Of a stretch of DNA of 6,131 bases, positions 1 through 5,209 are shown piece by piece. Numbering within the stretch: the stretch's first letter is position 1; the number at the start of each line of letters is the position of its first letter. Where the stretch lies: the NCBI GenBank assembly GCA_021805955.1, contig JAJZDO010000818.1, forward strand, positions 1 through 6,131, read 5' to 3'. The notes under the pieces are model-generated. The model was not told where the DNA came from, did not search any database, and worked only from the letters and a program-made list of their open reading frames with translations. The position numbers were made by a program, and so were the translations under genes. Source of the DNA: Acidobacteriota bacterium. Lineage in GTDB: Bacteria > Acidobacteriota > Terriglobia > Terriglobales > Acidobacteriaceae.

Positions 1-307
1 GCAACAGCATGAGCGACTCGACCAGGTCGAAGCGGAAGCTCAAATGCCAAACGTCGAACCGGGCCAGAGAGTCGATTCGCGGAGCTCGAACGAGAGATGT
101 TGCATGCAGAACCGCAATGGAGCAGCAAACAAGTGCGAAGAGCAGCGATGTGAGGCTGGCAATGCGGACTATGCGCAATGCTGTGTAGATAGAAACTTTC
201 TTCAAGGAGGCGAGTTGACCGCAGACGCTCCCCAGAATGTACAGCATCATGGGAATGCAAAGAACGCTGGCGTTCCAGTGCGGCCACAGCTGCTGAAGGT
301 CGGTCAT
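1..307 (-). CDS. NuoL/DabB-like proton-conducting membrane transporter, N-terminal part
   Basis: Reading the minus strand from an ATG at 307 gives 102 uninterrupted codons that run off the left edge, starting MTDLQQLWPHWNAS. Two hydrophobic helices are visible, at about residues 13-33 and 45-67. They are followed by a segment ending FRFDLVESLMLLL, which resembles the 'hxxDxLsxxMlll' stretch at the start of the antiporter-like core of NuoL/NDH-5 proteins. A Shine-Dalgarno-like AAAGG (317-321) lies 9 bases before the ATG at 307. An in-frame ATG at 316 sits directly against it and is less likely to be the start. Proteins of this type act in the inner membrane, either in complex I or as the DabB half of the DabA/DabB inorganic-carbon pump. 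The divergent LysR regulator favours the second. The family call rests on a short N-terminal segment, so the exact role is inference; DUF2309 (DabA) would be expected beyond the left edge. Confidence 0.6.
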   Translation of the reverse strand, partial: MTDLQQLWPHWNASVLCIPMMLYILGSVCGQLASLKKVSIYTALRIVRIASLTSLLFALVCCSIAVLHATSLVRAPRIDSLARFDVWHLSFRFDLVESLMLL

Positions 308-328
308 TACAGACATCCTTTCGCTCTT

Positions 329-343
329 ATGACTCTGGGACAT
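329..343. promoter_or_regulatory. Candidate LysR operator dyad in the divergent intergenic region
   Basis: An imperfect 15-base dyad with outer arms ATG and CAT and matching inner C/G positions fits the T-N11-A pattern of LysR-type binding sites (T330, A342). It lies between the two divergent start codons and just upstream of the proposed -35 box of the regulator gene. A second short inverted pair, ATACA (361-365) and TGTAT (386-390), overlaps that promoter. Such sites are short and arise by chance, so this is a suggestion based mainly on position. Confidence 0.3.
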
Positions 344-346
344 CAT

Positions 347-375
347 TTGACTTCTGTAAAATACATTGTTTAGAT
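347..375 (+). promoter_or_regulatory. Candidate promoter of the LysR-family regulator
   Basis: A good -35 box, TTGACT (347-352), is followed after 17 bases by a weak -10 box, TTAGAT (370-375). Transcription would begin near 382, shortly before the AGGAG ribosome-binding site at 391-395. This layout puts the ATG at 374 inside the -10 element and supports the downstream GTG start for the regulator. The -10 match is poor (3 of 6), so confidence is limited. Confidence 0.4.
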
Positions 376-406
376 GGAAACGTTCTGTATAGGAGAACTG
401 TGGTCC

Positions 407-1315
407 GTGAGACTGAACTATCACCACCTGCACTACTTCTGGGCCGTTGCCAAAGACGGGAACCTGACACGGACCGCAACGCAGTTGCATGTTTCGCAGT
501 CGGCGCTTTCGTCACAGATCAAAGCATTGGAAGAGGATTTAGGTCAGGTATTGTTCCTGCGCGAAGGTAGAACTCTCAAGCTCACCGAAGCGGGGCGGCT
601 TGCCTTGACCTATGCTGAAACTATCTTTGTCGCTGGAAACGAACTCTATGCGTTGATGAGGGACGGAGAGTTTCGCAAACGCCAGACCGTGCGCATCGGG
701 GCCGTTGCTACGCTCTCCCGCAACTTCCAGGAAAACTTTGTGCGGCCGCTCCTTAAACTCAACGACATTGAAATTGTCCTGCAGTCGGGAACACTGTCAG
801 ACCTTTTAACTCGCATGAGCGTTCACAGCCTCGACCTAGTTCTTTCGAACCGCAGAGTTCACCGTGATGCGCAGAACCCATGGCAGTCGCATCGGATTGC
901 CAGGCAACCTGTAAGCTTGGTTGGAAAGCCCCGCCGCACCAGGAGGCGATTCGCATTCCCAGATGACCTCAGCATCTACCCGATTGTGCTGCCAAGTCTC
1001 GAAAGCGAAATCCGTGCCGGATTCGATCTTCTGTGTGAGCAACACCGTGTCACGTACCGTGTGCTCGCCGAAGTAGACGATATGGCAATGTTGCGCCTCC
1101 TCGCGCGCGACACAGATGCAATTGCCCTCGTTCCGACTGTCGTCGTGCAGGATGAACTTAGGACTGGCGTTCTCGTTGAGTATTGCGTCGTCCCACAACT
1201 ATTCGAGGACTTCTACGCCATCACGGTCAAGCGGCACTTTCAATCGCCTATTCTGAGATTGCTACTCAAGCGCAGAGACGAAGCCGTCCTTGGGGAGGTC
1301 ACTACGCGTGCATGA
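407..1315 (+). CDS. LysR-family transcriptional regulator, NhaR-like
   Basis: This 302-residue protein has typical LysR length and layout. A winged helix-turn-helix lies at the N-terminus (NYHHLHYFWAVAKDGNLTR, recognition region around residues 19-40 with VSQSALSSQI), then a linker helix to about 90 and an effector-binding domain at about 94-290. The NYHHL.YFW opening, the ATLSRNFQ stretch near 101 and AEVDDMAMLRLLAR near 221 are typical of the NhaR-like subgroup. The open frame extends up to an ATG at 374, but that codon has no ribosome-binding site and falls in the likely promoter. GTG at 407, 11 bases after AGGAG, gives the normal LysR N-terminus. It is divergent from the NuoL/DabB-like gene, with 99 bases between the starts, so that gene is its probable target, with possible autorepression. 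The effector (sodium, bicarbonate or a metabolite) cannot be read from the sequence. Confidence 0.9.
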   Translation: MRLNYHHLHYFWAVAKDGNLTRTATQLHVSQSALSSQIKALEEDLGQVLFLREGRTLKLTEAGRLALTYAETIFVAGNELYALMRDGEFRKRQTVRIGAVATLSRNFQENFVRPLLKLNDIEIVLQSGTLSDLLTRMSVHSLDLVLSNRRVHRDAQNPWQSHRIARQPVSLVGKPRRTRRRFAFPDDLSIYPIVLPSLESEIRAGFDLLCEQHRVTYRVLAEVDDMAMLRLLARDTDAIALVPTVVVQDELRTGVLVEYCVVPQLFEDFYAITVKRHFQSPILRLLLKRRDEAVLGEVTTRA

Positions 1316-1391
1316 GGTAACGTGAAACGCTAGATCCCTATCGGGACTGCTCCTGCTCGATGAGATTCCGGGACACTGGCCGACTTTTGGC

Positions 1392-1407
1392 TCGCTTTCG
1401 AGAGCGA
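1392..1407. terminator. Weak hairpin between convergent genes
   Basis: The arms TCGCT and AGCGA flank a six-base loop in the 135-base gap between the 3' ends of the LysR gene and the minus-strand membrane protein. The position suits a shared terminator, but no T-run follows on either strand and the stem is only five pairs. The rest of the gap shows no gene. Confidence 0.2.
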
Positions 1408-1450
1408 AGGTCACGGTTGCATCGGTTCCGGCGTAGAGTTCCTTTAGATG

Positions 1451-1969
1451 TCATTCGACCGGCGTATTTTGTGCGGATTTCCTCAATCGCGCTGCCCTTG
1501 CTCGCTCCAGTGTTATATAAAGCAAAAAGACAAACAAGGGCGCAAATTCCAGGATGCCAAACTGCAATTCGGTTCCCCCTATGTCCGACCTCAATGCTAT
1601 GTAGCTGGGGAACCCTGCAGTAGACCCGCTGGATAGGTAGTGTGCGGGATATTTCTTCGAAAGTTGCTGCATAAGGATTTTTCCGTTGAGAATACCTTGA
1701 TAAGTTGGGGCAAGAATCATCGCAACAAGCAGAATGAGGAGAACCAGTTTTTCTCTCGTGCTGGGACTGCTACCCGGTTGAATGGGTCTCCAAATGACAC
1801 GATAAGCCCAGTACAGAAGTGGCACAGTTACTGCCACGGACGCAGGAAGAACCCAGACGTGCCCACTGATCTCCGCAAAGGCCGCTCCATTCTTCAGGAT
1901 TGCAGCGCATATCCACGCAACTACCGCCATCCCGAGCAATCGTAGGCCAAGCATGAAGAATTTCTTCAT
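1451..1969 (-). CDS. Hypothetical four-helix membrane protein
   Basis: I do not recognise this 172-residue protein. It has four hydrophobic segments, at about residues 6-25, 36-58, 74-93 and 137-154. A positively charged stretch (RPIQPGSSPSTREK) separates the second and third, and a polar loop of about 40 residues (roughly 95-135) precedes the last helix. The C-terminus is basic (ERARAARLRKSAQ). The basic N-terminus MKKFF followed by a helix could be a signal anchor. It would sit in the cytoplasmic membrane. The ribosome-binding site before the ATG at 1969 is poor. It stands alone between two plus-strand genes, convergent with the LysR gene and divergent from the HdeD-like gene, so context gives no function. 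The long clean frame and membrane topology support a real gene; the competing plus-strand frame over it has no recognisable protein character. Confidence 0.7.
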   Translation of the reverse strand: MKKFFMLGLRLLGMAVVAWICAAILKNGAAFAEISGHVWVLPASVAVTVPLLYWAYRVIWRPIQPGSSPSTREKLVLLILLVAMILAPTYQGILNGKILMQQLSKKYPAHYLSSGSTAGFPSYIALRSDIGGTELQFGILEFAPLFVFLLYITLERARAARLRKSAQNTPVE

Positions 1970-2034
1970 CGTTATCTGGATTGGAAATGCTGCGAATGTG
2001 TCGTCCCTATCTTACGCTCGGCACGTGTCCGGTA

Positions 2035-2064
2035 ATTACATTAAAGAGTGATGGACTGTATCAT
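2035..2064 (+). promoter_or_regulatory. Candidate promoter of the HdeD-like gene
   Basis: TATCAT (2059-2064) matches the -10 consensus in 5 of 6 positions, and ATTACA (2035-2040) is a 4 of 6 match to the -35 box, 18 bases upstream. The transcript would start near 2071, about 15 bases before the AGGGGGG ribosome-binding site. This is consensus matching only. Confidence 0.3.
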
Positions 2065-2097
2065 CGCGGGTAGGTAAGCCGATATAGGGGGGTGCGT

Positions 2098-2718
2098 ATG
2101 GTCAGGGAAGCGAAAGTCCACACCGCGGTTTTGGTGACGCAAGGGATTTTGATGGTTGCTCTTGGTCTCGCGCTATTTTGGGTGCGATCCACGATGACGA
2201 ACATCTTGTTTGAGGCGACCGGCTGCGTCGTAGCTGTGCTGCTGACAGCGGCGGGTCTGCTGCTGATCGGCGTCATCGATGCCATCGGAGGATTGGCGCT
2301 GCATCGCGGCCATCGACGGGAATTGCGCTTCTATCTTTTCTTTGCAGCGCTGGCGATGAGCATTGGACTTTTTCTCTGGGTCAGTCCATTTGGTTCGGTA
2401 CAGTTGCTGGCCGTACTCGCCGGGCTGCAAGGTTTGATTTGGGGAGGCTGGGACCTGCGCCTTGCTTCCCACTTGCGGGATCACCCGCGAGAAAGAAGAG
2501 CACTGCGTGTATTGGGAGTCATTACATTTGTTCTGGGCCTGTTGTTGGTGATCGGCATGGAATTCACAAGCCAAGGCGCTTTGCTGCTATTGGGAATGTA
2601 CGTGACCTACATCGGCGTTCATATCTTGCTAATTGGTCTCTACATCTACCGCCCATGGAAGAAGGCTTTGCCCAAAGGAACGCACGTAGATTCTCCGCCC
2701 GGGACAAAGCTCATCTGA
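2098..2718 (+). CDS. HdeD/DUF308-family membrane protein
   Basis: This is a 206-residue inner-membrane protein with six predicted helices in three hairpins, at about residues 10-29, 43-68, 78-95, 101-119, 136-154 and 159-184. The glycine-rich helix pattern, basic loops such as HRGHRRELRF and SHLRDHPRERR, and the repeated helix pairs are typical of DUF308 proteins related to E. coli HdeD. HdeD is linked to acid resistance at high cell density, but most relatives have no proven function. The frame can also start at GTG 2092. However, AGGGGGG (2086-2092) abuts that codon, whereas it is spaced properly (about 6 bases) from ATG 2098, which I chose. It ends 17 bases before a dehydrogenase remnant on the same strand. 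Nothing in the sequence shows acid regulation. Confidence 0.8.
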   Translation: MVREAKVHTAVLVTQGILMVALGLALFWVRSTMTNILFEATGCVVAVLLTAAGLLLIGVIDAIGGLALHRGHRRELRFYLFFAALAMSIGLFLWVSPFGSVQLLAVLAGLQGLIWGGWDLRLASHLRDHPRERRALRVLGVITFVLGLLLVIGMEFTSQGALLLLGMYVTYIGVHILLIGLYIYRPWKKALPKGTHVDSPPGTKLI

Positions 2719-2735
2719 CGGTCTTCTGAAGGAAA

Positions 2736-2912
2736 ATGACAGATAAATATTTCTCAACAACCGCGCGGGACTTGGTCCGCGAAAAGCAGCCCTCCGAACA
2801 GTTCACAACAATGGAGGGCATTGCAGCGCTGGCGCTTTTTCTATGTTCCCCTGCGGCGTCGAGCATCACTGGCGCATCGCTTCCGATCGATGGCGGATGG
2901 GCGGCTCAGTAA
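2736..2912 (+). pseudogene. C-terminal remnant of a short-chain dehydrogenase (3-hydroxybutyrate dehydrogenase-like)
   Basis: A 58-codon frame ends with the hallmark C-terminus of classical short-chain dehydrogenases: a stretch near residues 17-28 (EKQPSEQFTTME), then EGIAALALFLCSPAASSITG and SLPIDGGWAAQ before the stop. 'ALALFLCS..A..ITG..LP.DGGW.AQ' is most like bacterial 3-hydroxybutyrate dehydrogenases. About 200 N-terminal residues, including the Rossmann TGxxxGxG motif and the catalytic Ser-Tyr-Lys, are absent. An in-frame TGA lies at 2727-2729, just before the ATG, and the first ten codons (MTDKYFSTTA) do not look like the family. The fragment therefore cannot be an oxidoreductase. It has a convincing ribosome-binding site (AAGGA, 2729-2733) before ATG 2736 and lies 17 bases after the HdeD-like gene, so it could still be translated. 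A relic of deletion is the simplest reading. Confidence 0.75.
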
Positions 2913-2921
2913 TGGTGTTGG

Positions 2922-2934
2922 CCGGCTTTGCCGG
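2922..2934. terminator. Short GC hairpin between convergent genes
   Basis: CCGGC-TTT-GCCGG forms a perfect five-pair stem between the stop of the dehydrogenase remnant and the stop of the RhaT-like gene, only two bases beyond the latter. The location suits the end of the amino-sugar operon, but no T-run follows on either strand, so an intrinsic terminator is uncertain. Confidence 0.25.
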
Positions 2935-2936
2935 AG

Positions 2937-3989
2937 TCAACCGAGCATGCTGGACCAACCGAGCACGGCAATGGCGGCCAGCGTGACCGCCAGACCGAGC
3001 GCCATCCATCGACGATCACGCAGGCGGGTGAGCTTCCATTCGCCGGCAAGAAATCCGCAGGCATTCACAGTAATCAGGCCAGCCATCAAGGTGAGCGGCC
3101 ATCCGATCGATGGGCCGAGCTTGCCGAGTTTCGGCGAGGCGAAGCCATACAGATAGGTGTGGCCGCCCCAGATTAAGCCCATAGCAATTGTTAATGCGTA
3201 GAGACGGGCTGAGCCTGCGGCCGCATATCGCCGCCAGGTGCCATGCTTCGCCATCAGAAATCCGCAGAAGCAAAGACTGGGCACGGAACCGCACGTCAGC
3301 ATCAGCAGCCAAATCAAATTGGTCCCGGCGAATGTTGTGTGTCCCGCGCGAACGGCGGTTTCCCGGATCGGTTGACCCAGGCTGTAGCCGATATTGAAGA
3401 CGGCGGAGAGCAGGCCCGATCCCATGCAAAGCAACAGCCCGATGGAAAAGGGTCGCGCGTGTCCCACCATATCGCCACGTATCTGCCGGGTGTTTCCTTG
3501 TTGACTTTTCTCTCTAAGGAAGCCAGCGTAACCGAAGCAGGCGATACCCACAATGCCAATCAGCGTTCCGGCGATGATGGCGCTACCCTGAGCCCGAAAC
3601 ATGCGTTCGGGTGCGAGCACCAGGATGGGAAGCACAGATCCGAAGGATGCGCTGATGGCGAGCGCCAGCGTGTTGCCCATGGAAATGCCAATGGCGGAGA
3701 CGCCCTGGCCGAACATGATGGCGCCAAATCCCCATGCGAAGCCGAAGAGACATGCAAATAGAACGGCGTGCGGCGGCGCGGCTTGCAGAACGCGGGTGAA
3801 TCCAGGCACCGTCCATAGCACGATGACGATGGGCATGATGACACATGGGACCAACATGACGATTGCCCACACATTTTCCCACGGCCACTGGCCGAGATAT
3901 CTCATGGGCAAGGTGAAGATGCCATTCATGATTCCCGAGATTATCGCGCACGCAATGCCAAAAGCCAGAACAGACGCCGCAATGTGCAT
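2937..3989 (-). CDS. RhaT-family (L-rhamnose/proton symporter-like) sugar transporter
   Basis: This 350-residue protein matches the RhaT family in length (E. coli RhaT is 344) and in its ten hydrophobic segments, at about residues 7-26, 40-62, 73-93, 98-124, 133-157, 181-204, 220-245, 258-282, 294-316 and 329-347. Family features include the WPWENVW motif near 35-41, FGFAWGFGAIMFGQG near 82-96, GISMGNTLAL near 101-110, and the C-terminal YGFASPKLGKLGPSIGWPL followed by GFLAGEWK. RhaT carries L-rhamnose inward with a proton across the inner membrane. Here the gene is last in a cluster with NagA and an N-acylglucosamine epimerase, and no rhamnose gene is visible. An amino-sugar substrate is therefore a reasonable inference. 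The start ATG at 3989 has AGGA five bases upstream. It follows nagA by 49 bases on the same strand. The family call is strong; the substrate is not known. Confidence 0.88.
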   Translation of the reverse strand: MHIAASVLAFGIACAIISGIMNGIFTLPMRYLGQWPWENVWAIVMLVPCVIMPIVIVLWTVPGFTRVLQAAPPHAVLFACLFGFAWGFGAIMFGQGVSAIGISMGNTLALAISASFGSVLPILVLAPERMFRAQGSAIIAGTLIGIVGIACFGYAGFLREKSQQGNTRQIRGDMVGHARPFSIGLLLCMGSGLLSAVFNIGYSLGQPIRETAVRAGHTTFAGTNLIWLLMLTCGSVPSLCFCGFLMAKHGTWRRYAAAGSARLYALTIAMGLIWGGHTYLYGFASPKLGKLGPSIGWPLTLMAGLITVNACGFLAGEWKLTRLRDRRWMALGLAVTLAAIAVLGWSSMLG

Positions 3990-4038
3990 GAATTCCTATT
4001 CCCGATTCAAGAGCAAGCCTGCAATACGTGAGGACTAC

Positions 4039-5202
4039 TTACGTGCACTGTTCGACTTCTGAGCCTGCAAGGAACACGGTTTGTATCTCCAGTGCGTTCG
4101 CGGTGGGTCGCTGTGGCGACCAGTCGAACAGAACAAGGTTGGCTTCCGCGCCGATGTGCAGGGTACCGTTCTGCCCAACGAAGCGGCCGGGATTCTGCGT
4201 CGCCATTTGAATGGCGCCGCCGAGGGAGACGCCATCGATGGTTGCGGCATGCGCAATGTCGTCCGTCAGCGGACGATAGGCGCCGGCAAGAAAGCCGCCG
4301 CCGGATGCGCCGATCACGCGGCCGTCGCTGGTCACCTCCACCGCGCCGCCCACGCCTGCCTGATACACGCCGACTGGCATGCCACCCAGTGCCACGGCAT
4401 CGGAGACGAGAATGCTGCGGCTGATTCCCTTGGCGCGCAACATGGACTTTAATGTATCCGTCGGCAGATGATGACCGTCGGCGATGAAGGTTGCGGCCAG
4501 GCGATCTTCGGCAAGCTGTGCCCAGAGAAGATTGGGATGGCGAGGAAGCGGACTGCCGAGTCCATTGCCAAGGTGGGTGGAGAGGGAAGCGCCAGCATCG
4601 GCGGCGGCATGAATCTGAGCCGGCGTTGCGTGGCTGTGGCCGATTGCGACGATTACGTTTTTCCTGGCAAGCGCGGAAATAAATCCAAGAGCATCGTCGT
4701 TGTGGGGTGAAACCGTGACCATGCCGACAAGATCGCCGCAGGCAGCCTGCCAGCGTTCAAACTCGGCCAAATTTGCGGGGCGAACATGTTCGAGCGCATG
4801 GGCCCCGCGAGGACCATCGTTGGGCGAGATGAAAGGCCCCTCGACATGCACAAACGGAACTGCACGCGCGACAAGCGAACTGGCGCGCCTCGCCTCCGCA
4901 ACCGCACGCAGCGCGCGAATGATTTTCTCCTCCGATGCGGTGATGATGGTGGGAAGAAATGTCGTGACTCCGAGCGCGAGCATTTTGCGCGTCAACGAGA
5001 GAATCGCGTCGGGATCGACGTCGTCCGCATTTACATCGCTGCCAAGATAGCCGTTCACCTGCAAGTCGATGAAACCGGGCGATAACCACGGCGCCTCCTC
5101 GACAGTGCTGGGCATAATTGCCTTGATACGGGCGTTTTGGACGATGACTTCGAGCACGGTCCCGCTGGATGGATCGCGGCCGGTAATCGATCTGGATTTC
5201 AT
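4039..5202 (-). CDS. nagA: N-acetylglucosamine-6-phosphate deacetylase
   Basis: This 387-residue amidohydrolase removes acetate from GlcNAc-6-phosphate in the cytoplasm, giving glucosamine-6-phosphate for NagB. Visible hallmarks are PGFIDLQVNG (42-51), HVEGPFI (119-125) with the metal-binding Glu121, GHSHA with His189, THLGNG with His210 and Asn213, IADGHH (240-245), and LVSDA with the catalytic Asp268. The C-terminus carries the usual NPGRF...G.L..G..ANLVLFD pattern of amidohydrolases. The common HLYNAM or HLFNAM motif is HLGNGL here, so this is a divergent subfamily, although metal and catalytic residues are retained. The ATG at 5202 follows the epimerase stop by 7 bases, and its GAGG ribosome-binding site overlaps that stop, implying translational coupling. 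Length is normal for the family. A deacetylase for a related acetamido sugar phosphate is the main alternative. Confidence 0.9.
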   Translation of the reverse strand: MKSRSITGRDPSSGTVLEVIVQNARIKAIMPSTVEEAPWLSPGFIDLQVNGYLGSDVNADDVDPDAILSLTRKMLALGVTTFLPTIITASEEKIIRALRAVAEARRASSLVARAVPFVHVEGPFISPNDGPRGAHALEHVRPANLAEFERWQAACGDLVGMVTVSPHNDDALGFISALARKNVIVAIGHSHATPAQIHAAADAGASLSTHLGNGLGSPLPRHPNLLWAQLAEDRLAATFIADGHHLPTDTLKSMLRAKGISRSILVSDAVALGGMPVGVYQAGVGGAVEVTSDGRVIGASGGGFLAGAYRPLTDDIAHAATIDGVSLGGAIQMATQNPGRFVGQNGTLHIGAEANLVLFDWSPQRPTANALEIQTVFLAGSEVEQCT

Positions 5203-5209
5203 AGGGACC

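Noticed and set aside
44..373. Plus-strand frame of 109 codons at the left edge
   Set aside because: It is antisense to the NuoL/DabB-like N-terminus, has low-complexity polar composition and no recognisable domain; the minus-strand frame has proper membrane-protein character.
1640..1945. Plus-strand frame of 101 codons
   Set aside because: It is fully antisense to the four-helix membrane protein, with no hydrophobic or domain pattern and no ribosome-binding site that I could see.
2022..2027. CACGTG palindrome in the gap between divergent membrane-protein genes
   Set aside because: A six-base palindrome is expected by chance and has no partner site; no known regulator is implied.
2765..2782. 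Imperfect inverted repeat CGCGGGAC...GTCCGCG
   Set aside because: It has one bulged base, lies within the dehydrogenase remnant's coding frame and has no T-run, so it is probably chance.
2940..3000. Repeated ACCGAGC words near the 3' end of the transporter gene
   Set aside because: They fall irregularly within the coding sequence of the last helix and reflect codon usage for Leu/Gly rather than a repeat array.
3243..3761. Plus-strand frame of 172 codons inside the transporter gene
   Set aside because: It is a shadow of the RhaT-like gene: polar, with no domain and no context, while the opposite strand is a clear ten-helix transporter.
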